From: Lentzea indica
GTDB taxonomy: Bacteria; Actinomycetota; Actinomycetes; Mycobacteriales; Pseudonocardiaceae
Direction: 5' to 3'
Assembly: GCF_012184385.1 (NCBI RefSeq)
Contig: NZ_VSRL01000084.1
Span: 1-32,722 of the forward strand
DNA length: 32,722 bases
In this document: positions 1 to 9,081 of the stretch, piece after piece
Position numbering within the stretch: position 1 is the first letter of the stretch
Layout: each line of letters begins with the position of its first letter
Notes under the pieces: model-generated
Seen by the model: the letters and a program-made list of their open reading frames with translations, nothing else
What the model was told of the DNA's origin: nothing
Database searches by the model: none
Translations under genes and position numbers: made by a program

Positions 1-76
1 AAGCATGGGTGGATCTTGGTCGTGATACCCGTGCTACCAGGAGCTTCGCCGCGTTCAAGGCGGTCGGTCAGATCGA

Positions 77-103
77 CCTGATCTTGTGACCAGCAAGATC
101 AGG
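77..103. repeat. 10-bp perfect inverted repeat over the start of the nucleoside hydrolase
   Basis: CCTGATCTTG (77-86) and CAAGATCAGG (94-103) pair perfectly around a 7-base loop. The GTG start at 86 is the last base of the left arm onward. No T-run follows, so it is not a clear intrinsic terminator. It may mark the junction where the 5' part of the hydrolase gene was lost, or occlude initiation. Confidence 0.5.
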
Positions 104-1006
104 ATGGAAAAGGCTCACTACCTGCGCGCGCAGCGCGACACCGAAATAGTCGCTATCGGCACGGTGCACGGGAACGTGCCGGTCGAGCAGGCGACGGCCA
201 ACGCACTGAGGCTGACCGAACGGCTGGGCATCAAAGCGCCCGTGGCCATGGGTGCGGCCAGGCCGCTCGCCCAAGACCTGCGGACTGCGGAGGACGTGCA
301 CGGCCAGGACGGGCTCGGCGGATGTGCGGGCGAGGACCCCACCACCACCTGCACGAACGAAAGCGCCGCCGAGCAGCTAGCCAACAGAGCCCGCAGGGAA
401 CCCGGTGAGCTGAGCCTGCTCGCGATCGGGCCGCTCACCAACGTCGCGCTGGCGCTGCAGATCGAGCCTCGCCTCCCCCAGCTCCTCGTCAAGGTCGTGG
501 TCATGGGCGGCGCGCTCAACGTGCCGGGCAACATCACCTCGTACGCCGAGGCCAATTTCTGGCACGACCCCGAGGCCGCGGACCTCGTCCTCCAGGCGGG
601 CTTCGAGGACCTGACGATCGTCGGGCTCGACGTCACGATGGCGAGCCACGCACCGGGCGAGTGGCTCGAATCCCTGCCCGAAGCCAACTACGCACGGCAG
701 ATCCTCGGCTTCTACGCCGACTTCTACGGCAGCTTCCTGGGCAAGACCGGCTTCGTGCCGCACGACCCGCTCGCGGCGGCGATCATGCTCCACCCGCACC
801 TCGCCACGTACGTCGAGGACCGGTTCGCGATCGAGCTCACCGGCCGGTACACGCGTGGCGCGCTGGTGGCCGACCAGCGCATCCTCGCCGAAGGCAGTCC
901 GTTCGGCCGAGACATCGGCACCGGCCGGACCAAGGCCAAGTACGCCGTCACGGCCGACCAGGACGTCTTCCTCGACCAACTGAGGCACGCTGTGACACAA
1001 CCATGA
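86..1006 (+). CDS. Nucleoside hydrolase family protein, N-terminally truncated
   Basis: Inosine/uridine-preferring nucleoside hydrolase family, which cleaves ribonucleosides to base and ribose. Family features seen in order: GTVHGNVPVEQATANAL near residue 26, DGLGG near 76, GPLTNVALAL near 114, VVMGGALN near 139, a NITSYAEANFWHDPEAAD segment near 149, and HDPLAAA near 231 carrying the late active-site His-Asp. The usual first motif (DTDPGxDDA), which supplies two calcium-binding aspartates, is absent: the GTG at 86 and the alternative ATG at 104 both start after it. The upstream frame is open only to position 26 and does not encode the motif, nor do the other two frames. The protein is probably inactive or a 5'-truncated relic. 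The GTG start lies inside a hairpin. Confidence 0.75.
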   Translation: MTSKIRMEKAHYLRAQRDTEIVAIGTVHGNVPVEQATANALRLTERLGIKAPVAMGAARPLAQDLRTAEDVHGQDGLGGCAGEDPTTTCTNESAAEQLANRARREPGELSLLAIGPLTNVALALQIEPRLPQLLVKVVVMGGALNVPGNITSYAEANFWHDPEAADLVLQAGFEDLTIVGLDVTMASHAPGEWLESLPEANYARQILGFYADFYGSFLGKTGFVPHDPLAAAIMLHPHLATYVEDRFAIELTGRYTRGALVADQRILAEGSPFGRDIGTGRTKAKYAVTADQDVFLDQLRHAVTQP

Positions 1007-1052
1007 CGAACCACCGACGGGATCCGGACAAACAGCCGGGACCGTCGGAGGT

Positions 1053-1952
1053 ATGAACGTCCACTTGAAACGATGGCTCGCGGTCTCGGGGGCCGCCGTG
1101 GTCATCGCGGCGGGCGTCGTGGTCGGGGGGTCCTACTGGCGGTTGGAGAGCAATCTCAAGACCGTCGATCTCGCCAAGGAGATCGGACCCGCCAGGCCTC
1201 CGTCGACGCCTGGCCGCCCGCTCAACATCCTCCTGATCGGCAAGGACGACGGGCGGTCGGACACCGCCATGGTCGTGCAGCTCAACGCCAAGGGCGACCA
1301 GGCGCGGGTGGTCAGCATCCCTCGCGACACGATGGTGCCGAGGCCGCAGTGCGGGAACAACCCGCCTGCCGCGATCGCCATGTTCAACAGCGCCTTCTCC
1401 ACTGGCGGCGCGGCGTGCACGGTGGCGACGGTCGAGCAGATGAGCGGCATCCGGATCGACCACTTCGTGCAGATCGACTTCAACGGCTTCCGCGACGTCA
1501 TCGACAGGCTCGGCGGTATCGACGTCACGATGCCCGAGGCCATCGACGACGAGAAGAGCGGGCTGCACGTGCCGGCTGGGCCGACGAAGCTCGACGGAAC
1601 GCAGGCGCTGGCATTCGTCAGGACCCGTTACAGCATCGGTGACGGCAGCGACCTCAACCGCATCAAAAACCAGCAGTTGTTCATGCAGGCCCTGAGCGAG
1701 AAACTGGCGAACGAGAACTGGCTCGCCAGCCCGCAGAAAACGCTCGAGCTCGCCGACATCCTCACGAAGTCGATCGTGACGGACACCGAGATCGGGTCGA
1801 TCGCGAAATTGGCGGACCTCGCGGGAAAACTCACCGCGTTGAAACCGGACAGCATCATCTACGTGACGTTGCCGACCGAGAGGTACCTGCCCGATCCGAA
1901 CCGGGTTCAGCCCAAGCAACCAGAAGCGGATGAGCTCTGGAAGGCCGCCTGA
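1053..1952 (+). CDS. LCP (LytR-CpsA-Psr) family protein
   Basis: LCP proteins transfer lipid-linked cell-wall polymers (arabinogalactan or teichoic-type glycans) onto peptidoglycan, acting outside the membrane. The 299-residue product has one N-terminal membrane segment (residues 8-27) and then an LCP domain: LNILLIGKDDGRSDTAMV near 67, VVSIPRDTMVPRP near 86 (family Arg-Asp), a DHFVQIDFNGFRDVIDRLGG segment near 135, and the LDGTQALAFVRTRY / DLNRIKNQQ motif near 182-207. ATG at 1053 follows GGAGGT closely. It is a single-domain version, shorter than LCP proteins carrying a C-terminal LytR_C domain. Its terminator follows, so it is probably monocistronic or the end of an operon. Confidence 0.93.
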   Translation: MNVHLKRWLAVSGAAVVIAAGVVVGGSYWRLESNLKTVDLAKEIGPARPPSTPGRPLNILLIGKDDGRSDTAMVVQLNAKGDQARVVSIPRDTMVPRPQCGNNPPAAIAMFNSAFSTGGAACTVATVEQMSGIRIDHFVQIDFNGFRDVIDRLGGIDVTMPEAIDDEKSGLHVPAGPTKLDGTQALAFVRTRYSIGDGSDLNRIKNQQLFMQALSEKLANENWLASPQKTLELADILTKSIVTDTEIGSIAKLADLAGKLTALKPDSIIYVTLPTERYLPDPNRVQPKQPEADELWKAA

Positions 1953-1989
1953 CCTAGCAGGCAGCACCCTGCCACTCGCTCGGGCGAGG

Positions 1990-2034
1990 CCACGGCTGAG
2001 GAGACCCCCAGTACTCCTCAGCCGTGGAAGTTTT
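1990..2034 (+). terminator. Intrinsic terminator after the LCP gene
   Basis: Perfect 14-bp stem (1990-2003 with 2014-2027, arms begin CCACGGCTGAGGAG), 10-base loop, followed by AAGTTTT. A textbook rho-independent terminator separating the LCP gene from the STAND gene. Confidence 0.9.
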
Positions 2035-2075
2035 GCCCCAGTTGGTCACTACCACTGTGACGGTCTCCCGGTCTC

Positions 2076-5000
2076 GTGAAGGACGTGGGGTCGAGGTTGT
2101 CAGACCACCTCGTTAGGGTGGGCTCCCTGACCACCTGTCCGGTGCGTGCGCCGCAGCTCAGACGGGCGGTCCACGTTTTCCGGTCCGGACGAGGTGGAGG
2201 CCGCTTGGGACCCCGTGGCGTCTTCGCGGAGCGCTTCGCGCTGCTCTACGCGGAGGCAGGCGACCCACCCCTGAAGCGGGTCACGGAGTCGGTTGCCCGT
2301 GCCCGCCGAACGGACGAGCAGGGCAGGCCGGTTCGCGTACCGGCACAACGCGTCAGCGACTGGCGGCGCGGGCGCAACGTTCCCGCCAGGTTCAGCGGGC
2401 TGAGCGCGGTCCTGGAGATCCTCGTCGGCGAGGCGCGCAAGCGGAAGCCCCAGGCCGCGATCGACGGCCTGTACGACCTGGACGCGTGGCGCATCCTCTG
2501 GGAAGAGGCGCTCGCGAGCCCCGTCATCGACACGGACGCGCCCCCTCAAGAAGACAGCGCGGTCTGCCCGTACATGGGCCTGAGCGCATTCGGGCCGCAG
2601 GACGCGAATTGGTTCTTCGGACGAGAAAGGGCCACGAACACACTTCTCGCCCGGCTCAACGAAAACGGCATAACAATGCTCGTCGGCGCGTCCGGCGCCG
2701 GTAAGTCGAGTTTGATGAAAGCGGGCGTCCTCCCCCGCCTCAGCAAAGACGCCATCATCGTTTCACCCGGCACGGATCCGCTGAAGGAGTTCGCGCTCCA
2801 GGTGCCGGATCTGATCCTCACGCTGGAATCGGCCGCCGACTCGGAGGTGCTGGTCGAGTTCGCGCACGAGGTGCAGCTCGCGGTCGGCGACCGGGTGGTG
2901 ATCGTCGACCAGTTCGAGGAGGCGTTCACGCTCGGCGGCGACGAGAACCGGCTGCGGGTCTTCGTACAAGCCCTGCACGCGGCGGCGGAGAAGACCGCGG
3001 TCGTGCTCGGCCTGCGCGCCGACTTCTACGCCCGCTGCCTCGACTTTCCCGAGCTCGCCGAGGCGCTGGAGAACCGGCAGATGGTGCTCGGCGCGATGTC
3101 GGCGGCCGAGGTGCGCGACGCGGTGACGAACCCGGCCAAGGCCGCCGGCCTGCAGCTCGAGACCGGCCTCGTCGACCTCGTGCTGCGCGATCTCGGCACG
3201 CACAACCGCCGCGGCAAGGACGCCTACGACGCGGGCGCCCTCCCTCTGCTCAGCCACGCCCTGCTGGTCACGTGGCAGCGCAGACAGGCAGGCCGCCTCA
3301 CGATCGCCGGCTACCGGGCGGCAGGCGGCATCCAGGGCGCCGTCGCCACCACGGCCGAACGCGCGTGGTCCGATCTCGACGAACCGGCCAGGGCCGCCGC
3401 GAAGCAACTGCTCCTGCGCCTGGTCAGGGTCGGCGACGACACCCAGGACACCCGCCGCAGGTCCAGCCGTCACAGTCTGCTCGAGGCCAGCACGAACCTC
3501 CCCGCCACCGAACGCGCGCTCGAGGTCCTGACCCGCGCCCGGCTGATCACGATGGACGCCGGAAGCGTGGAGATCACGCACGAGGCGTTGCTGCACGCGT
3601 GGCCACGGCTGCGCAGCTGGATCGACGAGGACCGCGCCGGCAACCTCACCCGGCAACGGCTCGAGGAGGACGCGGCGACCTGGGCCTCGAACGATCGCGA
3701 CTCGTCGATGCTCTACCGCGGCGCCCGGTTGGAAGGTGCGCGGCAGCAGGTCACCGCCCTCTCGAAGGACTTCATCGACGCCTCGGAACGCCAGCACCGC
3801 AAGAGCGTCTGGCTGCGCCGCTCCGCCGTGTCCCTCGTGGTGGTGTTCGCGCTGATCGCGGCCAGCGCCGCGGTGATCGCCGTGCGGCAACGTGACGACG
3901 CGGTGTTCCGCCAGGTCGTGGCCGAGGCGGACCGGCTGACCGACACCGACCCGTCGCTGGCCGCCCAGATGCTGCTGGCCGCCCACCGGATGCGACCCGA
4001 CGACCAGAACGTGGGCTCCAAACTGCTCGCGAGCCAGCAGACGCCGCTGGCCGTGCCGCTGCACGGGCACACCGGCGCGGTGTACCTGACGTCGTTCACC
4101 AAGGACGGCACGGTCCTCGCGACGGCGAGCTACGACCGCACCGCGCGCCTGTGGGACGTGCGCGACCGCTCGAACCCGAAGCCGCTCGCGGTGATCACCG
4201 GCCACACCGACTGGCTCACCTCCGCGGTGTTCTCCCCCGACGACAAGATCCTCGCCACCACCGGCAACGACAAGACGATCAGGCTCTGGGACGTCACCGA
4301 CCGGGCGAACCCGAAGCACCTCAAGACCATCGAGACCGGCAACGGCACCACCTACCTGCTGGAGTTCAGCCCCGACGGCAAGGCTCTCGCCGCGGCGAAC
4401 GAGGACAAGACCGCGCGGCTGTGGAACGTCAGCGACCCCGCGAACCGCAGCCGCTCGGCGAACCGTTGCGCGGCGCCACGGCGGCGGTGCGGACCCTCGC
4501 CTTCACCTCGGACGGCAAGACGCTCGCCACCGGCGGCGACGACCGGACGATCCGGCTCTTCGACGTCGCCACCAGGACCATGATCGGAAAGCCGATCACC
4601 GGCCACACCGACGGTCTGCACTCGGTGACGTTCAGCCCGGACGGCAAGCTGCTCGCGTCCGGCAGCGACGACAGCACGGTGCGGCTGTGGGACCCCGCGA
4701 CGCAGGAACCGATCGGGGATGCGCTGGTTGGCCACACCGCCGGCGTGTGGTCGGTGAAGTTCAGCCCCGACGGGCACGTGCTGGCCTCGGGCGCGTCGGA
4801 CGGCACCGCCAGGTTGTGGAACCTCAGCACCCCGGCCGCCGCGAGCCAGATCGGCAAACCGCTCGCGGCGCCCAGCGGTGGAGTGTTCGCGGTCGGCTTC
4901 GCCCCGGACGGTCGCACCCTCGCGACCGGCGCGGGCGAGAACTCGGTGCGGCTGTGGTCGTTGCCGCAGAACATGATGCTGCTCGGCCCCTCGAACGTGA

Positions 5001-6009
5001 CGGGTCCCGTGTTCAGCGGCGACGGCAACCTGCTCGTGGCAGGCTCCGGCGACAGGACGGCGCGGCTGTGGGACACCACGGATCCCAACGCGCCCACGCC
5101 GATCGGCTCGGCGCTGGTCGGAGAGGAGCGCGGGCTCACCAAGCCGAAGCTCGGGCCGGACGGCAAGATCCTCGCCGCCATCACGAACGCCAAGACGCTG
5201 CGCCTGTGGGACTCCAGCGACCCAGCGCACGTCGTGCGCTCGGGCAACCGATCCAGCTCGCCACCCGGTTCGCCTACCCGCTCGGCTTCTCGCCCGACAG
5301 CAAGACCCTGGTGACCGGCGACGACGACGAGTCGATCCGGCTGTGGAACATCAGCGACCCCGCGCACCCCGTTCCACTGGGTGATCCGCTGACCGGGCAC
5401 GACGGGTACGTCAACGACCTGGCGTTCAGCCCGGACGGCAAGACGCTGGTGACCGCGAGCAGCGATCGCACGTTCCGGCTGTGGGACGTGACCGACCCGG
5501 CGAAACCGCGGCTGCTCGGCAAGCCGGTGACGGACCACCAGCAGCCCGTGCAGCGCGTCGTCTTCACGCCGGACGGGCGCACGCTGATCACGGGAGGCGT
5601 CGACAAGGCGATCCGGCTCTTCGACGTGCGGGACCGGGAGAAGCCCGTCGCGCTCAGCGTGCTCACCGGACACACCCAGCAGGTCAGCTCCCTGGCCGTG
5701 ACGCCGGACGGGAAGACGCTCGCGAGCGGCAGCTCGGACAAGACGTTCCGGTTGTGGGACATCAGCAATCCCGCCGAGGCGGTCCCGATGGGTCAGCAGA
5801 TGTCGCTCGCGTCGGGCGCGGAGGTGACCGTCCACTTCAGACCGAACAGCCGGGTGCTGCTGACCGGGTCGGGTGACGGCGTGATGCGCCTGTGGGACCT
5901 CGACGTCGCGCACGAGGTCGATCGGATCTGTGCCACCGCGCGGGGCGCGCTCACCGAGGAGCTGTGGCAGGCCCGCCTGCCCCAGGTCGAGTTCGAGGAC
6001 CCCTGCTGA
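2076..6009 (+). CDS. nSTAND NTPase with 14 WD40 repeats (reading frame broken as given)
   Basis: Large signal-transducing NTPase of the nSTAND-WD40 type. An N-terminal domain (about residues 45-150) carries the QRVSDWRRGRNVPARF segment typical of actinobacterial STAND proteins. Next come PYMGLSAFGPQDANWFFGRE, Walker A GASGAGKSS near 204, Walker B VVIVDQFEEAF near 274 and a single membrane segment near 580-600. From about 4057 on there are WD40 repeats; I count 14 RLWD/RLFD-type ends, enough for two seven-bladed propellers. The frame breaks near 4442 (between DPAN and PQPLGEPL) and near 5236 (between DPAHVV and PLGQPIQLAT), each needing one restored base. With both restored, 2076-6009 gives 1,311 residues. 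A third loss near 2212 may hide the true start: GTG at 2194 would read VEAAWDPRGVFAERF. Ligand and effector are unknown. Confidence 0.85.
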
Positions 6010-6080
6010 CCTCGTCCAGCCGTTGAGAGACGACACGAACACGCCTCACTGGCAGCACCCCATCGGTTACTGTCCGCGCC

Positions 6081-6578
6081 ATGCGTCTTCTTGCTCGGGT
6101 CGGCAGCTTGCGCGCTGTTGTCGCGGTGACCGTCGGGTTCATCGCCCTCAACATGCTTCTTGTGGTGCTAGGCAATGTCACGGACTACGGCACCAACGAA
6201 GCGTTCGTGAAACACGTTCTCGCCATGGACACCACGTTCGGCAAGGAACTGAAGTGGCGGGCGATCACCAGCCCCGCGATCGTCACCATCGTCTACGTGG
6301 CGATCATCCTGTGGGAGGCGATCTCGGCGGTCCTGCTGACCGCCGGCACCATCGCCTACATCCGCGACAAGGAGGACAGCGCGCGCAAGTTCGCGTCCGC
6401 CGGTCTGCTGATGATCGTGGCGCTGTTCCTCGGCGGGTTCATCACGATCGGCGGCGAGTGGTTCGCGATGTGGCAGTCGAAAGACTGGAACGGCATCACC
6501 GCCGCACTGCGCGTGGTGACCATCGCAGGCTTCGCGCTGATCCTCGTGCACCTCAACCCGCGTCGGGCCAACTCGTAG
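6081..6578 (+). CDS. DUF2165-like small integral membrane protein
   Basis: A 165-residue protein with four hydrophobic segments (about residues 10-32, 66-92, 108-128, 143-157). The region NVTDYGTNEAFVKHVLAMD, the WRAIT motif after it, and the LWE within the second segment match my memory of the DUF2165 / COG5472 predicted small membrane proteins; molecular function is unknown. There is no ribosome binding site before ATG 6081 (CCGCGCC precedes it), so the gene may be leaderless. The 3' end overlaps the convergent PAS-GGDEF-EAL gene by 26 bases. Confidence 0.75.
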   Translation: MRLLARVGSLRAVVAVTVGFIALNMLLVVLGNVTDYGTNEAFVKHVLAMDTTFGKELKWRAITSPAIVTIVYVAIILWEAISAVLLTAGTIAYIRDKEDSARKFASAGLLMIVALFLGGFITIGGEWFAMWQSKDWNGITAALRVVTIAGFALILVHLNPRRANS

Positions 6579-8606
6579 TCGGCTCCACGCAGAACACCGG
6601 CCCGACCCCGGCATCGGCGCCGAGCTCGTTCCACCAGTCCCTCTGCTCAGCGTCCTCGATCGCGTCGATCACCACGAGACCGCCGGCCTCGTGCACGAAC
6701 CCGACGAGGTCGCTGAGCACGTGCGACACCAGCTCGTCCGGCTTCTGACGCCGGCCCTTCACCCGCACGGCCTTCACACCCATCGACCGGACCAGTTCGA
6801 TCTCCGCGGTCGAGCCCTTGAAGTCGCGGGCGCCGATGTGGACGCCCATGTCCGCGAGCAGAACCAGGTTGTCGGCGGCCTCGCTGTCCTCGGACGCGAG
6901 CACGTGCACCGGAAAACCCAGCAGCAGCCGCCCCGCCTGCAGCCCGGTGTCCGCGAGCACGCGCCGCACGTCGCGAACGAGATCCGGACTGTTCGCCATG
7001 CTCTCGGTCAGACACACCGCGAGCATCTCCTCGTACTCGCACGCGGTCTCCGCGGCCCTGCGCAGCATCCACTCGCCGAGCGGCAGCATCAGCCCGGTGT
7101 GCTCGGCCATCGACACGCACTTCTCGTGCCCGATCAGCCCGACGTCCCGATGCTTCCAGTTCAGCTCGGCCTCCACGCACACCCGCGCAGTGCCGTCCAG
7201 CTTCATGACGGGGTTGAACACGACCTCGATCTCGCCGTTCTCCCACGCACCGGGCATGACGGCGGCGAGCGCGAACTCCTCCTGCTCCCGCTTGTCCAAC
7301 GTGGCGTCGTGCAGCCCCCACTGCCTGCGCCCACTGCGCTTGGCCCGCCGCAACGTCATGTCCGACGCCCGCAGCACCTCAGCCGGATTCCCACCGGGAT
7401 GCAACCGCGGCAGCACCCCGACCGAAGCGGACACCGCGACACCGCGGCCGTCGAAGTAGACCGGCTCGGCCAGTTCGTGCTCGATCATCCGGATCGTCGT
7501 GTCCACGTCCGGCGTCTCCGGCCCGTTCTCGACCAGCACGGCGAACTCGTCGCCCTCCAGCCGAGCGACCATCGCCTTCTCACTGGAGAAAACAGAGGAC
7601 AGCCGCTCCGCGACGAGCTTGAGAACCTTGTCACCGATCTCGCGCCCGAGCCCGTCCGTGATCACCGCGAACGCGTCCAGATCGAGGTGGTACAGCGTCA
7701 CGCCGTGCTCAATGTCGCTGTGCAACAACGACTCCAGCCGAGTCGTGAGGTACTGCCGGTTCGGTAACCCGGTCAACGCGTCGTGCAGCGACTGGTACTG
7801 CAACCGCCCGCCGAGCAACGTGAGCTGGCTGTCGTCGTCGATCATCACGACGTAGTGCCGCGGATTGTCCTCGGCATCCCTCTGCACAGTCGCCGCGAGC
7901 AACACCCGAAAATGCTCACCATCGCGATCGATCAGCCGAGGACGTTCCTCGATCCGACGAACCCGCCCGTGCTTCAAACTCTCCAACGCGTCGGAGACGA
8001 GCGCCAGATCCGCCGGCGCGACCAGGTCGGTGAGCGTCATGCCGGCAACGTCCTCGCGCCGAAGAATGGCGCACAACGCCTCGTTCGCCCGCTCCAGCTC
8101 CCCGTCCAGGCTGACCATCGCGATACCGGTGGACGAGTGCATGAAGATGTCCTCGAACCGCTCCTCGCTGGCCTGCAAATCCAACTGCACAGCCCGGTTC
8201 GCCCGAAGCAACGCCTGACTCACACTCTCCTGCTGCTCCAGCACAAGCGCCTGAATCGCCTCGGTGTACGCAGCCGCCACAGCCCCGATCACCAGCCCGG
8301 CCTGAAGCGCGTCAGCCCCTTCCCGCTCCACGAACCGCGCAAGAATCTCGACCGACTTCCTCAGACTCTCGTCGCCAACGCAGTGGATCTCAACCAGGCG
8401 AGTACCAACCCGGGAGCCTTGGCAGGATCTCCGGCAACCGCTTCCGCCACCACGTTCAGCAGCTCGTGCAGCTCTTCCGTGAGCTTCACAGCAGACAGTG
8501 GAATGTACGAAGTCCGACCGACCTTCACCGCCCAGTCGCGCGCCAACTCGTCACGCCCCATCGGGCGCGACGATCTCGCGTCGTCCTGGCTCGGCAAATC
8601 ATCCAC
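6553..8606 (-). CDS. PAS-GGDEF-EAL protein with degenerate EAL domain (frame broken once as given)
   Basis: Cyclic-di-GMP-type signalling protein. The N-terminal helical part (RDELARDWAVKVGRTSYIPL onward, 8561-8404) is read in one frame and continues in another as TRLVEIHCVGDESLRKSVE, so one base is missing near 8404. Restored, 8606-6553 gives 684 residues. A PAS domain (EERFEDIFMHSSTGIAMVSL) follows. The GGDEF domain has SLHDALTGLPNR, DLDAFAVI and the signature LEGDEF (first Gly replaced by Glu). The EAL domain looks inactive: EALxR is EAELN, the DDFGTG motif is RDFKGS, and the LELTE segment is LLGFPVH. It may make c-di-GMP or only bind nucleotides. GTG 8606 or ATG 8561 are the start candidates. 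Confidence 0.85.
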
Positions 8607-8832
8607 CTGACCTGCTCGGCGAGCAACGGTGCGGAAGCCTACCGCCAGCAAACCACACCGTCCCATGACACGGGGACGTTCGCCCCAACGGGGGTACAGC
8701 GATCTCGCAGCGTTACAAGCTTTACTCGCTCGATCGGAGCAATTTTCTCGCAAAACGGCGAACAGCCAAGGCGATGGCGAAGCCGAGCCGCCCGCGAAGG
8801 CGAAGCCGAGCGCTCTCTTCACACACCCAGCA

Positions 8833-8905
8833 GGTGGGGTGGTCCCGTCACGAGTCGCAGGCGAGGCCCTGCCTCTGGTGCGACTCGTGACGGGACCACC
8901 CCACC
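8833..8905. repeat. 27-bp perfect inverted repeat, 19-base spacer
   Basis: Arms 8833-8859 and 8879-8905 pair without mismatch; the left arm begins GGTGGGGTGGTCCCGTCACG. No T-run follows on either side. It would form a very stable hairpin that could stop transcription of the minus-strand LuxR gene. It could also be a copy of a dispersed intergenic repeat in this genome, which I cannot test here. Confidence 0.85.
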
Positions 8906-8978
8906 CCAAACGGAACCCACCCTCGCAACAGCACCCCGCCCAACCCAACAGGCGTGCCATCAACCCGCCGACGGCGCT

Positions 8979-9020
8979 GGACCCCCGATCAGATTGCCGG
9001 GGGTCCGGGGGCAGAGCCCC
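8979..9020. terminator. GC-rich hairpin pair downstream of the LuxR gene
   Basis: GGACCCCCG (8979-8987) pairs with CGGGGGTCC (8998-9006), and GGGGC (9008-9012) pairs with GCCCC (9016-9020). They lie 62 to 103 bases past the LuxR-gene stop codon, so they may act as its terminator, though there is no U-tract. Confidence 0.4.
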
Positions 9021-9081
9021 TGGGGGAACCACAAACCGCAATCCGCCAACGCAAAACAACCACCAACGAACAAGAGCGAAC

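Larger units (their letters stand above)
8607..9081. other. 475-bp gene-free region rich in inverted and direct repeats
   Basis: Lies between the start of the PAS-GGDEF-EAL gene and the stop of the LuxR regulator, both minus strand. It holds a 13-bp direct repeat GGCGAAGCCGAGC (8776-8788, 8799-8811), a 27-bp hairpin (8833-8905), a 9-bp hairpin (8979-9006) and GGGGC-AGA-GCCCC (9008-9020). No coding region is convincing: open frames crossing it have no recognisable domain. It should contain the terminator of the LuxR gene and the promoter of the signalling gene. Confidence 0.7.

Noticed and set aside
3..89. Short open frame at the left edge ending in a TGA that overlaps GTG 86
   Set aside because: Only 28 codons are visible and match nothing I know; it may be the tail of an upstream gene but cannot be supported.
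2763..4319. Long minus-strand open frame opposite the STAND gene
   Set aside because: Antisense to recognisable NTPase and WD40 sequence; low-complexity Arg/Val/Gly composition.
8760..9020. CRISPR array
   Set aside because: The repeats are one 13-bp direct repeat and inverted repeats, without regular spacing or spacers; no cas genes nearby.
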